DNA of 64,000 bases from Pseudarthrobacter oxydans (GCF_034258515.1 NZ_CP139438.1:2976001-3040000); one strand, 5' to 3'. Positions 52,478-61,418 are shown, counted from the stretch's first letter. Numbers and translations are program-made. The notes: a model not told the origin generated them from the letters alone.

Positions 52478-53233
52478 ATGACTACTCATGTGCCCGGAGA
52501 TGCGCTTGTCTCCCTGAACGGCGTAAATAAGCACTACGGCCAGCTGCACGTTTTGAAGGACATCAACCTGCAGGTCCGCAAGGGCGAGGTTGTTGTGGTC
52601 ATCGGGCCCTCCGGCTCCGGTAAGTCCACCCTCTGCCGTGCCATTAACCGCCTGGAGACCATCGAGGCCGGAACCATCAGCATCGACGGGAAAGTGCTTC
52701 CTGAGGAAGGCAAGGAACTCGCCCAGCTCCGCGCCGACGTCGGGATGGTTTTCCAGTCCTTCAACCTCTTTGCGCACAAAACCATCCTGGAGAATGTGAC
52801 GCTCGGCCCCATTAAGGTCAAGGGCGTCGCCAAGGCCACGGCGGACAAGGACGCCATGGCCCTGCTTGAACGCGTCGGCGTAGGCCACCAGGCCCCCAAA
52901 CTGCCGGCACAGCTCTCAGGCGGGCAGCAGCAGCGCGTGGCCATCGCACGGGCTTTGGCAATGAAGCCGAAGGTCATGCTGTTCGATGAGCCCACGTCAG
53001 CCCTGGACCCGGAAATGATCAACGAGGTTCTGGACGTCATGGTCCAACTGGCCAAAGAGGGCATGACCATGATTGTGGTCACGCACGAGATGGGCTTTGC
53101 CCGCAAGGCCGCGGACCGCGTCGTCTTTATGGCCGACGGCCAGATCGTCGAAGACGCAACCCCGGAAGAATTCTTCACCAACCCGAAGAGCGATCGTGCC
53201 AAGGACTTCCTTTCCAAGCTCCTGACGCACTGA
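52478..53233 (+). CDS. gluA: Glutamate-type ABC transporter ATP-binding protein
   Basis: ATPase of 251 residues with Walker [10 protein letters not shown] near 47-55, Q-loop [14 protein letters not shown], signature [16 protein letters not shown], Walker [14 protein letters not shown] and switch VVTHEMGFA. The order ATPase-receptor-permease-permease is that of Corynebacterium gluABCD, which imports glutamate. ATG 52478 is supported by the leaderless promoter. It is the second polar amino-acid importer in the window and, unlike the first, has two permease genes. Confidence 0.9.
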   Translation: MTTHVPGDALVSLNGVNKHYGQLHVLKDINLQVRKGEVVVVIGPSGSGKSTLCRAINRLETIEAGTISIDGKVLPEEGKELAQLRADVGMVFQSFNLFAHKTILENVTLGPIKVKGVAKATADKDAMALLERVGVGHQAPKLPAQLSGGQQQRVAIARALAMKPKVMLFDEPTSALDPEMINEVLDVMVQLAKEGMTMIVVTHEMGFARKAADRVVFMADGQIVEDATPEEFFTNPKSDRAKDFLSKLLTH

Positions 53234-53268
53234 TTCACACCTGAACAAACACTCCCAGTTCGCACCGA

Positions 53269-53285
53269 GGCCGTGACCCACGGCC
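53269..53285 (+). terminator. Intercistronic hairpin gluA-gluB
   Basis: GGCCGTG (53269-53275), loop ACC, CACGGCC (53279-53285), in the 70-bp gap before gluB. Probably an attenuating or processing hairpin rather than a full terminator. Confidence 0.55.
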
Positions 53286-53303
53286 ATCAATGAAAGGAAT
53301 GTC

Positions 53304-54191
53304 ATGAAGGCATTTATGACCCGGCGGAAATCATTCGTCGTGGCGGCCACCGCTGCCCTGGCCCTGTCCCTGAGCGCCTGCGGCGGAGGCGGCACGGGCA
53401 CCACCACCAATCCCACTGTGGCCGAGAAGCCGTCCTTCGCTGCGGGCACCACCATGGAGAAGCTCTCCAAGGCAGGCAGCATCAAGATCGGCACCAAGTT
53501 CGACCAGCCGCTCTTCGGCCAGGTCGGCCTGGACGGCAAGCCCGTCGGATTCGACGTTGAAATCGGCAAGCTTATCGCTGCCAAGCTGGGCATCGCCGCG
53601 GACAAGATTGAATGGTCAGAGACCGTCTCCGCCAACCGCGAACCCTTCATCGAGCAGGGCAAGGTGGACCTGGTGATCGCCACGTACACCATCAACGACA
53701 AGCGCAAGCAGGTTGTCAGCTTCGCCGGACCGTACTACGAGGCCGGACAGGCCCTCATGGTGAACAAGGACAACGACTCCATCAAGAAGCCTGAAGACGT
53801 CAAGGGCAAGAAGGTCTGCTCGGTGACGGGTTCGACGCCGGCCGCCACCATCGTGGAGAAGTACGGAGCAGAGCTGGTCCCCGCCGCAACCTACTCCGCA
53901 TGCCTGGAGCCGCTGCGCAACAAGCAGGTTGAAGCGGTCACCACCGACAACGTCATCCTCGCCGGCTTCGTGGACAAGGAACCGGACGCCTTCAAGCTGG
54001 CCTCCGACGAAACGTTCACCAAGGAGCCCTATGGCATCGGCCTGAAGAAGGACGACACCGAGTTCCGCAACTGGATCAATGACCAGCTGGAGTCCTTCGA
54101 AAAGGACGGAAGCTACAAGAAGGCCTGGGAGGCCACTGCCGGCGAGGTCATCAAGACTGCGCCCAGCCTGCCCGCAATCAACCGCTACTAG
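53304..54191 (+). CDS. gluB: Glutamate-type ABC transporter substrate-binding lipoprotein
   Basis: Family 3 receptor of 295 residues. The signal peptide ends in the lipobox LSLSAC (Cys26), followed by a Gly-rich spacer. IKIGTKFDQPLFGQ, GFDVEIGKLIAAKLGI and VDLVIATYTINDKRKQVVSFAGPYYEAG match glutamate/polar amino-acid receptors. AAAGGA precedes ATG 53304. Two Cys (VCSVTG, SACLEP) in the second lobe may form a disulfide. Flanked by hairpins that could raise receptor mRNA levels. Confidence 0.93.
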   Translation: MKAFMTRRKSFVVAATAALALSLSACGGGGTGTTTNPTVAEKPSFAAGTTMEKLSKAGSIKIGTKFDQPLFGQVGLDGKPVGFDVEIGKLIAAKLGIAADKIEWSETVSANREPFIEQGKVDLVIATYTINDKRKQVVSFAGPYYEAGQALMVNKDNDSIKKPEDVKGKKVCSVTGSTPAATIVEKYGAELVPAATYSACLEPLRNKQVEAVTTDNVILAGFVDKEPDAFKLASDETFTKEPYGIGLKKDDTEFRNWINDQLESFEKDGSYKKAWEATAGEVIKTAPSLPAINRY

Positions 54192-54201
54192 GCTGCCCGT
54201 T

Positions 54202-54235
54202 CGTTGCCGGGACCGGCCCGCCGGTCCCGGCAACG
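54202..54235 (+). terminator. Intercistronic hairpin gluB-gluC
   Basis: Perfect 15-bp stem (54202-54216 and 54221-54235) with loop CCCG, no U-tract. Placed after the receptor gene, it probably stabilises gluAB mRNA or causes partial termination before the permeases. Confidence 0.75.
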
Positions 54236-54277
54236 CCACGCCTTCACTTCCGTCCACTCCCAGAGCCGAAGGATCCT

Positions 54278-54928
54278 ATGGACGTCATTCTTGAAAACCT
54301 GCCCCTGTACTGGAACGGTTTTCTCCGTACCCTCTTTCTTTCAGCCGTATCCGGGATCATCGCGCTGGTGTTGGGCACGCTCCTTGCGGCTGCCAGGGTT
54401 TCCCCGGTTGCTGCCCTGCGCGGCTTCAGCACCGTCTACGTCGAGGTTCTCCGGAATACACCCTTGACCATCGCCTTCTTCTTCGCGGCCGTCGTGCTCC
54501 CCCGCCTCGGGGTCAAGTTTGAGCAGTTCGAGATTGCCGCGATCATTGCCCTCAGTACCTACACCGCAGCGTTCATCGCCGAAGCTGTCCGCTCTGGTGT
54601 CAACAGTGTCCCGGTGGGACAGGCTGAAGCCGCCCGCAGTATTGGCATGAAGTTCAGCCAGGTGCTGTCCCTCATCATCCTGCCGCAGGCCTTGAGGACG
54701 GTGATCCCGCCGCTGATCAACATCCTGATCGCCCTGGTGAAAAACTCGTCCGTGGCCGGTGCGTTCTTTGTCCTGGAACTTTTCGGCTACGGCCGGCAAC
54801 TGGCCAACGCCAACGGTGACGCCGTCATCGCGGTGCTGCTGGGTACTGCGTTCTTCTATCTGCTCCTCACCGTTCCGCTGGGCATCCTCGCCAGCACGGT
54901 GGAACGAAAGGTGGCGATTGCCCGATGA
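54278..54928 (+). CDS. gluC: Glutamate-type ABC transporter permease
   Basis: Permease of 216 residues with about five membrane spans and the EAA docking loop GQAEAARSIGMKFSQVLSLIILPQA. A GAAGGA-type ribosome site lies ahead of ATG 54278. The stop overlaps gluD by four bases (ATGA), indicating paired synthesis of the two heteromeric channel subunits. Confidence 0.92.
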   Translation: MDVILENLPLYWNGFLRTLFLSAVSGIIALVLGTLLAAARVSPVAALRGFSTVYVEVLRNTPLTIAFFFAAVVLPRLGVKFEQFEIAAIIALSTYTAAFIAEAVRSGVNSVPVGQAEAARSIGMKFSQVLSLIILPQALRTVIPPLINILIALVKNSSVAGAFFVLELFGYGRQLANANGDAVIAVLLGTAFFYLLLTVPLGILASTVERKVAIAR

Positions 54929-55764
54929 GCTCAGTCCTTTATGACGTTCCCGGCCCCAAGGCCCGGCGCGTCTCCCTGATCGCTTCGATCGCCGGTTCCG
55001 TGCTGATCCTCGGCCTGCTGGCGTGGATTGTGATGACCCTCGCGCAGCAGGGAATTTTCGAAGGCCGACGCTGGCAGATCTTCACCCGCGGCGACGTGTG
55101 GACCCTCCTGGCCAACGGCCTCGGCGCCACCCTGAGCGCAGCAGCCCTGGCGGCGGTTATCGCCTTCCCCCTGGGCCTGCTCCTCTGCCTGCTGCGCATC
55201 TCTGATGCGGCCTTCATCAGGATCCCCACCCGGGTGGTGCTGGAGTTCCTCCGCGGCATGCCCGTGGTCCTGATGATGCTGTTCGTCCTGCTGGGCTTCG
55301 GTACCTCGCCGTTCATTGCCGTTGTCACCGGCCTGGTGCTCTACAACTCAGCCGTGTTCGCCGAAATCATCCGGGCCGGCATCCAGTCGCTGCCGAAGGG
55401 GCAGCGTGAGGCCGGGCTGGCCATTGGCCTGACGAGCTTCCAGTCCCGCATGCAGGTCGAGCTTCCGCAGGCGATCCGTCGCATGATGCCCTCCCTGGTG
55501 GCGCAGATGGTGGTCCTGCTGAAGGACACTTCGCTCGGCTACATCGTGGCGTACGGCGAGCTACTGCGCGCTGTGCAGGTGATGGCGGACTTCCTGGGCA
55601 CCCAGTTCCTGTTCCCCATCTTCTTTGTCGCCGCCGCAATCTACATCGCCATCAACATCGGCGTTTCCCGCCTCGCGGTGTGGATCGAGCGCCGCGGATC
55701 CAAGAAGGCCGCGGGCGGAATGGCCAAGGCGGAGCCCGCCGCAGTTGAGGCCGGAGCGCCCTAG
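54925..55764 (+). CDS. gluD: Glutamate-type ABC transporter permease
   Basis: Permease of 279 residues. After a short cytoplasmic start there are several membrane spans and the EAA loop GQREAGLAIGLTSFQSRMQVELPQA. FLRGMPVVLMMLFVLLGFG is the conserved substrate-pathway helix. The C-terminal ~25 residues are an Ala/Lys-rich cytoplasmic tail. Last gene of gluABCD; a terminator follows 12 bases after the stop. Confidence 0.92.
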   Translation: MSSVLYDVPGPKARRVSLIASIAGSVLILGLLAWIVMTLAQQGIFEGRRWQIFTRGDVWTLLANGLGATLSAAALAAVIAFPLGLLLCLLRISDAAFIRIPTRVVLEFLRGMPVVLMMLFVLLGFGTSPFIAVVTGLVLYNSAVFAEIIRAGIQSLPKGQREAGLAIGLTSFQSRMQVELPQAIRRMMPSLVAQMVVLLKDTSLGYIVAYGELLRAVQVMADFLGTQFLFPIFFVAAAIYIAINIGVSRLAVWIERRGSKKAAGGMAKAEPAAVEAGAP

Positions 55765-55776
55765 GCGGTCCCACCG

Positions 55777-55816
55777 AAAGCAGCGGCCCGGATCGTAGGA
55801 TCCGGGCCACTGCTTT
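55777..55816. terminator. Bidirectional terminator gluD / dapE
   Basis: 18-bp stem (55777-55794 and 55799-55816, one mismatch), loop GTAG, followed by T residues on the plus strand. Lies between convergent operons. Confidence 0.92.
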
Positions 55817-55842
55817 TTAACGGGGTGCGAGGCCTGGCGAAC

Positions 55843-56979
55843 CTAGCCTGCCAGCCAGTCCTTCAGTGCCCGCAGGCACGTACGAATGGCTTCAGCATCG
55901 ACGTGCTCGTTGTCCTTATGCGCCAGCAGCGGGTCGCCGGGGCCGAAGTTCACCGCCGGGATCCCCAGCTCGCTGAAGCGCGCGACGTCGGTCCAGCCGT
56001 ACTTGGGCTTCGGCTCGGCCCCCACCGCCGCAACGAAGGATGCCGCGGCGGGGTGGTGGAGGCCGGGCCGGGCCCCGGCGGCGGCATCGGTACGGACCAC
56101 GTCGAATCCTTCAAGGAGTTCCCGCACCACGGCTTCGGCCTGGTCCGGCGTCTTGTCCGGGGCGAAGCGGTAGTTGATCTCCACCACGCACCGGTCCGGA
56201 ATGACGTTTCCGGCAGTGCCGCCGTTGATCCTTACCGCGTTGAGGCTCTCCCGGTACTCCAGCCCGTCCACGTTGACTGTTCCCGGCCGGTAGGCTGCGA
56301 GCCTCTCCAGGACGGGCGCCGCAGCGTGGATGGCGTTGCGGCCCATCCACGCGCGTGCTGAGTGGGCAGACTCCCCCACCGTCGTCACCTCAAACCGGCT
56401 GGTGCCGTTGCAGCCGCCTTCCACCGTCCCGTGGGTTGGTTCCAGCAGGATCGCGAAATCGCCGCCCAGCAGGTCGCCGTGGTTCCGCACCAGCCGCCCA
56501 AGGCCGCTCTTGACGGCCTCGACTTCCTCGTGGTCGTAAAAGACAAAGGTGACGTCCCGCTTCGGCGAGGCCCCGTCGTCGAACATTGTGGCGGCCAGCG
56601 CAAGCTGCACCGCGACGCCGCCCTTCATGTCCGTCGCGCCGCGGCCGTACAGGATCCCTTTGCCGGGAACACCGGATCCCCAGGTGGAGGGCACGGTCCC
56701 CTTCGCACCATCCGCCAGGGGCAGCGGGACGGTGTCCAGATGCCCCGCCAGGATGACCCGTTCCGCACAGCCCAACTCAGTCCGGGCGATCATCGAATCC
56801 CCGTCCCGGAGCACGCTCAATTGGGGAATTCCCTGCAGCGCGGCTTCTATGGCGTCCGCCAGTTCCGTTTCATTGCCGGACACACTGTTGATGTCCATGA
56901 TGGCGGCTGTAAGGAGCGCAACGTCCTGGCGGAGGTCGAGCGTCAAGGTGGAAGGGTCCGGAGTGGTTTCGGCAGTCAC
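55843..56979 (-). CDS. dapE: Succinyl-diaminopimelate desuccinylase
   Basis: M20 di-zinc hydrolase of 378 residues that releases succinate from N-succinyl-LL-DAP in lysine and peptidoglycan-DAP synthesis. Metal-site blocks are LAGHLDTVPLP, GRGATDMKGGVAVQ and FYDHEEVEAVKSGLG; the dimerisation domain contains SAHSARAWMGRNA. GTG 56979 lies six bases after TAGACT on the minus strand. Divergent from dapD over only 50 bp, as in Mycobacterium (Rv1202/Rv1201c). Confidence 0.95.
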   Translation of the reverse strand: MTAETTPDPSTLTLDLRQDVALLTAAIMDINSVSGNETELADAIEAALQGIPQLSVLRDGDSMIARTELGCAERVILAGHLDTVPLPLADGAKGTVPSTWGSGVPGKGILYGRGATDMKGGVAVQLALAATMFDDGASPKRDVTFVFYDHEEVEAVKSGLGRLVRNHGDLLGGDFAILLEPTHGTVEGGCNGTSRFEVTTVGESAHSARAWMGRNAIHAAAPVLERLAAYRPGTVNVDGLEYRESLNAVRINGGTAGNVIPDRCVVEINYRFAPDKTPDQAEAVVRELLEGFDVVRTDAAAGARPGLHHPAAASFVAAVGAEPKPKYGWTDVARFSELGIPAVNFGPGDPLLAHKDNEHVDAEAIRTCLRALKDWLAG

Positions 56980-57029
56980 GAAGCCAGTCTAGTTCGGACC
57001 CTGTCGCTGCCCCTCGATAGACTGGGGCC
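56980..57029. promoter_or_regulatory. Mirror-image leaderless promoters of dapE and dapD
   Basis: The 50-bp gap holds identical hexamers TAGACT on the minus strand (56991-56986) and plus strand (57018-57023). Each is followed by GG and four more bases, then the start codon (six-base spacing on both sides). The -35 regions must overlap within the 26 bp between them. Confidence 0.65.
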
Positions 57030-58052
57030 ATGACTGAGACTGCTTCTTCCGCCGTGCCCGAAACCTCGAACGCAACCACCGACGAACGCTCTGCCTACGG
57101 GTTCGGCGTGGCCACCATTTCCACCGGTGACGCCACCGTACTGGACGTGTGGTTTCCGGCACCGGCCCTCGGTGTTGCCGCCGAAAACCTGCGTTCCGTT
57201 GAGAACGCGGATGAGTCCCTCACCCTGATCGCCAAGAACGGCGCCGATGAGGACCGCGGCACGGAACAGAAAGTGGTTTTTGTCCAGATCCACCTCGATG
57301 AGGCCCCGGCCGATACCGCCGATGCGTACCTGCGCCTGCACCTCCTCTCGCACCGCCTGGTCAAGCCCAACACCATCAACCTGGACGGCATCTTCGGCAA
57401 CCTGCCCAACGTCGTGTGGACCAACTTCGGCCCCGCCCCGGTGGAGGGCTTCGAGCTCACCCGCGCGCGGCTGCGGCGCCGTGGCGCCGTCACTGTCTAC
57501 GGCATTGACAAGTTCCCGCGGATGGTGGACTACGTGGTGCCCACAGGTGTAAGGATTGCCGACGCCGACCGCGTGCGCCTCGGTGCCCACCTGGCCGAAG
57601 GCACCACCGTGATGCACGAAGGTTTCGTCAACTTCAATGCCGGAACCCTGGGCACCTCCATGGTGGAAGGCCGCATCTCGGCCGGCGTAGTGACCGGCAA
57701 CGGCAGTGACGTCGGCGGCGGAGCCTCCATCATGGGCACGCTGTCCGGCGGGGGCAAGGAAAAAATCACCATCGGCGAGCGGGTCCTGCTGGGCGCCAAT
57801 TCAGGCGTCGGCATCAGCATCGGTGACGATTCGGTGGTTGAGGCCGGGCTGTACGTGACGGCGGGAACCCGCGTCCGCATCCCGGGACCAAAGGATGAGG
57901 TGGGTGAAGACACCACCAAGATCGTCAAGGCCGCGGAGCTGTCCGGCGTGCCCAACTTGCTGTTCCGCCGCAACTCCACCACGGGCGCGGTGGAGGTCCT
58001 CCCCCGCCAGGGCCAGACCGTGGAGCTGAACGACGCCCTGCACGCCAACTGA
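57030..58052 (+). CDS. dapD: Tetrahydrodipicolinate N-succinyltransferase
   Basis: Left-handed beta-helix acyltransferase of 340 residues, succinyl-CoA dependent, the actinobacterial long form of DapD. Hexapeptide-repeat-like sequence runs from ~180 to 290 ([41 protein letters not shown]). N-terminal ~150 residues form the actinobacterial-specific domain. ATG 57030 is six bases after TAGACT. It supplies the substrate for the DapC and DapE proteins also encoded in this window. Confidence 0.95.
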   Translation: MTETASSAVPETSNATTDERSAYGFGVATISTGDATVLDVWFPAPALGVAAENLRSVENADESLTLIAKNGADEDRGTEQKVVFVQIHLDEAPADTADAYLRLHLLSHRLVKPNTINLDGIFGNLPNVVWTNFGPAPVEGFELTRARLRRRGAVTVYGIDKFPRMVDYVVPTGVRIADADRVRLGAHLAEGTTVMHEGFVNFNAGTLGTSMVEGRISAGVVTGNGSDVGGGASIMGTLSGGGKEKITIGERVLLGANSGVGISIGDDSVVEAGLYVTAGTRVRIPGPKDEVGEDTTKIVKAAELSGVPNLLFRRNSTTGAVEVLPRQGQTVELNDALHAN

Positions 58053-58058
58053 TCCTTC

Positions 58059-58916
58059 ATGGCACGAAGACGCAGCCTGCGCACCCTCGCGGTACTGGTG
58101 CTCACCCTGGCACTCGTAGCCGGCGGCATCTACTCGGCCGTGTTCTTCCTGCAGCGTTCCGAAACCCTCGTTTCGGAACGCTGCAGGGCCGTCATTGACG
58201 AACGGACATCCGAGCTGGCCCCGGACCAGGCCGTCTATGCCTCGCTGATCACTGCTGTTGCCGTGCAGCGCGGACTTCCGCCGCGGGCAGCAAGCATAGC
58301 GCTGGCCACCGCCATGCAGGAGTCCAAGCTGCGGAACATTGAGCACGGAGACCAGGCCGGCCCGGATTCGCGCGGGCTGTTCCAGCAGCGTCCTTCCCAA
58401 GGGTGGGGAACCGAGGCGCAGATCATGGATCCGTACTATGCGGCGAACGCCTTCTACGACGCCCTGGTGAAAATCCCCGGGTATGAGTCACTGGAGATTA
58501 CCGAGGCAGCCCAGCGTGTTCAGCGCTCCGCCTACCCCGCCGCCTACGCGCAGCACGAGGAAATGGGACGGACTTTTGCCTCCGGCCTGAGCGGCCAGAC
58601 GCCCGAGGCCGTCCAATGCACCCTTCGGGCGGCCGGCACCGGCGGCGACGCCGCAACGGTGTCCGCCGAGCTGGACCAGGCGTACGGCCCGCTGGAAACA
58701 ACTGTCGACGGTGAGACCCTGGTGGTCGAGGCCGCGGGAAGCCAGGCGTGGTCCGTGGCCCAATGGGCGGTTGCCAACGCCAAAGGCTTTGAGGTCACCC
58801 GGGTCGAGGTGGCGGGCAGAAGCTGGAACCGTGCATCGCGGGACGGCTGGCAGGAATCTGCGGGTCCGGAGGGCGGGGTCCGGATCACGGTGGCGGCGGG
58901 AGACGCCCGCAGCTGA
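58059..58916 (+). CDS. Membrane-anchored lysozyme-like protein
   Basis: Protein of 285 residues with one N-terminal transmembrane segment (LAVLVLTLALVAGGIYSAVFFL). The core ITAVAVQRGLPPRAASIALATAMQESKLRNI...GPDSRGLFQQRPSQGWGT has the ES...GLFQ/RPSQ pattern of transglycosylase/lysozyme-like folds (putative catalytic Glu near residue 89). Role in peptidoglycan turnover is inferred. It begins six bases after dapD, so the two are likely co-transcribed. A perfect 18-bp hairpin lies inside its coding sequence just after the membrane segment. Confidence 0.78.
   Translation: MARRRSLRTLAVLVLTLALVAGGIYSAVFFLQRSETLVSERCRAVIDERTSELAPDQAVYASLITAVAVQRGLPPRAASIALATAMQESKLRNIEHGDQAGPDSRGLFQQRPSQGWGTEAQIMDPYYAANAFYDALVKIPGYESLEITEAAQRVQRSAYPAAYAQHEEMGRTFASGLSGQTPEAVQCTLRAAGTGGDAATVSAELDQAYGPLETTVDGETLVVEAAGSQAWSVAQWAVANAKGFEVTRVEVAGRSWNRASRDGWQESAGPEGGVRITVAAGDARS
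58148..58187 (+). repeat. Perfect 18-bp hairpin inside the coding sequence
   Basis: Arms 58148-58165 and 58170-58187 are perfectly complementary with a 4-base loop CCTC. The segment encodes roughly residues 31-43 (LQRSETLVSERCR). It is not followed by a U-tract. Confidence 0.9.
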
Positions 58917-58954
58917 GGACCGGCGGGCTGCGGGCAGGTGGAGGCGGAAGGTCC

Positions 58955-59566
58955 CTAGACCAGGATCTCCACCACTGGCTGGACGTAGCTGCGGAATAGC
59001 TCCGGCTCGCCCATCAGCTTGTTGCTCATGATGATTTTGTCCGGCTCCATGTACCAGGCCCGCTGTTCGTTCAACGGCAGCTCGATGATGGTCAGCTTGA
59101 AGTCACGGGAATCACGGCCCACCTCCATCAGCCTGTCATCCACCATGTCCTCAAGAATCTGGTCAGCTCCAGTGGCAGCACGCTCCGCCTCAATCTCGGC
59201 GTACTCACTCCTGCGCTCCCGCGCCCAGGTAAGGGCAGCACCGAAGTGTGCCTGCAGCACCCGCTGCAGCGCGGGCGAATTGCCGAAGGCCTCGAAGTTC
59301 GGCGGTGACAATTCAGGGGACGTCTGGGGGTGGGCTTTGAGCAGCTGTTCCCACCAGGCTTCCCACTCCGTCTTCAGGGCACTCAAACCACCAACGTCGG
59401 CGGTCAGGTGCGAATGGTCGGCGCGGCGGACCTTGGGCGCTGCATGCGACAACGATGGCTGACCTGCCCCGTCAAGCCCTGCAGTATCCCGGACGTACAG
59501 GGCTATCATCATGGGCCCTGACGTGTCCGTGGTGATTTGCCACCTGGTGCCGCTTGTCTGATGCAT
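58955..59566 (-). CDS. Unknown protein, 203 residues
   Basis: Not recognised. Soluble, acidic, no signal peptide or membrane span. The N-terminus has MIALYVRDTAGLDG; the middle is helical (LKTEWEAWWEQLLKAHP, WARERRSEYAEIEAERA) and the C-terminal half is DFKLTIIELPLNEQRAWYMEPDKIIMSN, which looks like a folded beta-rich ending. ATG 59566 has GGAAGGA six bases upstream, better than the more distal in-frame ATG. It sits downstream of the TetR gene on the same strand and converges on the dapD unit. Confidence 0.7.
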   Translation of the reverse strand: MHQTSGTRWQITTDTSGPMMIALYVRDTAGLDGAGQPSLSHAAPKVRRADHSHLTADVGGLSALKTEWEAWWEQLLKAHPQTSPELSPPNFEAFGNSPALQRVLQAHFGAALTWARERRSEYAEIEAERAATGADQILEDMVDDRLMEVGRDSRDFKLTIIELPLNEQRAWYMEPDKIIMSNKLMGEPELFRSYVQPVVEILV

Positions 59567-59667
59567 CCGACGTCCTTCCGTGGTGTGCCCGCACCGGGGT
59601 TGGGTGACCGGGCAGCGCCCCCTGCTAATCAGTGTATTCCCCTCAATGCCCACGTTAGTGGCTGGCA

Positions 59668-60270
59668 TCACATCCCGTCGAGGTGCCGTTCCAGGACGTC
59701 AACGCACATTTCGCGGGTCATCCATCCGGGTTGCAGCAGCGCATGCATGCACAGCCCGTCGAGCGTCGCCAGGAGGCGCTCCGCCTCCAGCACGAGGCTG
59801 TCCTGCGGCTCGTCCTGCGGCATTAAGGCGCTAACCACCCGCCCCGCGATGACAGCCACCTCGCGGTGGCTCCGGTCTGCCTCAGTGGCAAGGAACGGCC
59901 TGACCCGTGCAGCATTCTTGAACGCCATCCAGGCGCACGCCTCCAGCGCCCGCTGCTCATCCAGGGGCAGGATTCCGCACAGCAGGGTTAACACTGCCTC
60001 GCGGTGCTCGGCGGAACCGGGCACTGCATCGTGTACCGCAGGCAGGGATGCTCCAAGGCGGCCCACGATGCGGTCCACTACCACTGCGAAGGAGAAGGAG
60101 AGCAGTTCCTCGCTCCCGGAGAAGTAGTGCCGGACGGAACCGACAGCCAGCCCGGCCTCATCGGCGACTTCCCGCAGCGAGGCCCGCTCCAGCCCGTCAC
60201 CTGCGATGATCCGGAGAACGGCTTCGACCACGTCCTGGCGCCGGGCTTCGGCATCTACGATTTTGGGCAC
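59668..60270 (-). CDS. TetR/AcrR-family transcriptional regulator
   Basis: Regulator of 200 residues. The HTH ASLREVADEAGLAVGSVRHYFSGSEELL is at ~30-57, with a BetI-like C-terminal domain (LDEQRALEACAWMAFKNAARV; LDGLCMHALLQPGWMTREM). GTG 60270 is preceded by TAAATA at six bases, a weak leaderless-type hexamer. Divergent from galE across 134 bp. Targets unknown; itself, galE or the downstream 203-residue gene are candidates. Confidence 0.85.
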   Translation of the reverse strand: MPKIVDAEARRQDVVEAVLRIIAGDGLERASLREVADEAGLAVGSVRHYFSGSEELLSFSFAVVVDRIVGRLGASLPAVHDAVPGSAEHREAVLTLLCGILPLDEQRALEACAWMAFKNAARVRPFLATEADRSHREVAVIAGRVVSALMPQDEPQDSLVLEAERLLATLDGLCMHALLQPGWMTREMCVDVLERHLDGM

Positions 60271-60392
60271 TACTTGTATTTAGCACGGATGTGTTCTTCC
60301 GCGGGGCGCGGCATGCCGTGCAGCCGCACTTCGGGCAGCATCCTTCTTGCCCGGCATCCGGGACGCAGCGGCGGCGGCACGTGTTGTTGGGA

Positions 60393-60404
60393 TAGCGTTG
60401 AGGC
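60393..60404 (+). promoter_or_regulatory. Leaderless promoter of galE
   Basis: TAGCGT (60393-60398) ends six bases before the galE ATG; the sequence TAGCGTTGAGGC closely repeats that before the exonuclease ATG at 12169. No Shine-Dalgarno. Confidence 0.55.
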
Positions 60405-61418
60405 ATGAAAATTCTCGTCACCGGAGGCACCGGCTACATTGGTTCCCACACTGTTTTGTCCCTGCAGGAAGCCGGCCATGACGTCGTGGTCATCGACAAC
60501 CTGGTCAACTCCAGTGAAGAGTCCCTCCGGCGGGTAGCCGAACTCAGCGGGAAGACTGCCGAGTTCCATAATGTCGACCTCGTGGACGAGGCCGCCGTCG
60601 AAAAGGTCTTCGCCGCCGGCGCCATTGACGCCGTGATCCACTTTGCAGGGCTGAAAGCCGTGGGCGAGTCCGTCCGTGAGCCGCTCAAGTACTACTACAA
60701 CAACCTGGTAGGGACCCTGAACCTCATCCGGGTGATGGACCGCCACGATGTCCGGTCCATCGTCTTCAGCTCCTCAGCCACGGTCTACGGCGAGCACAAC
60801 CCCATCCCCTATGTCGAAAAGATGGAGATCGGGGCCAACAACCCTTACGGCCGCACCAAGGAGCAGATCGAGGACATCCTCTCGGACCTCGGGTCAGCCG
60901 ACACCCGCTGGCACATTGCCCTGTTGCGCTACTTCAACCCGGTGGGCGCCCACCCCTCCGGCCGGATCGGCGAGGACCCCCAAGGGATCCCCAACAACCT
61001 GGTTCCGTTCATCGCCCAGGTGGCCGTGGGCCGCCGCGAAAAGCTCATGGTGTTCGGCGGCGACTATGACACGCCCGACGGCACATGCCTGCGCGACTAC
61101 ATCCACGTCGTCGACCTTGCCGAGGGCCACGTGGCCGCACTGAACCACGTGGCGGACCGCGCCGGTGTGTTCCGCTGGAACCTGGGCTCCGGCAAGGGCT
61201 CCTCCGTCCTGGAAGTCCTCCGCTCGTTCGAAAAGGCTGTGGGCAGGCCCATCCCCTATGAGATCACCGGCCGCCGCGCCGGCGACCTCCCGGCCTTCTG
61301 GGCCGACGCAACCTCCGCCCTGGCCGACCTCAGCTGGTCCACCACCAAGACAGTGGACCAGATGTGCGAGGACCACTGGCGCTGGCAGAAAAACAACCCC
61401 CAGGGCTACGCCTCCTGA
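60405..61418 (+). CDS. galE: UDP-glucose 4-epimerase
   Basis: NAD-dependent short-chain dehydrogenase fold of 337 residues that interconverts UDP-glucose and UDP-galactose. The NAD motif VTGGTGYIGSHT is at the N-terminus; the catalytic Ser-Tyr-Lys set is SSSATVYG and NPYGRTKEQIE; RYFNPVGAHPSG and DGTCLRDYIHVVDLA are conserved epimerase blocks. The C-terminal ...WRWQKNNPQGY is typical. Likely feeds cell-wall galactose. Confidence 0.95.
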   Translation: MKILVTGGTGYIGSHTVLSLQEAGHDVVVIDNLVNSSEESLRRVAELSGKTAEFHNVDLVDEAAVEKVFAAGAIDAVIHFAGLKAVGESVREPLKYYYNNLVGTLNLIRVMDRHDVRSIVFSSSATVYGEHNPIPYVEKMEIGANNPYGRTKEQIEDILSDLGSADTRWHIALLRYFNPVGAHPSGRIGEDPQGIPNNLVPFIAQVAVGRREKLMVFGGDYDTPDGTCLRDYIHVVDLAEGHVAALNHVADRAGVFRWNLGSGKGSSVLEVLRSFEKAVGRPIPYEITGRRAGDLPAFWADATSALADLSWSTTKTVDQMCEDHWRWQKNNPQGYAS

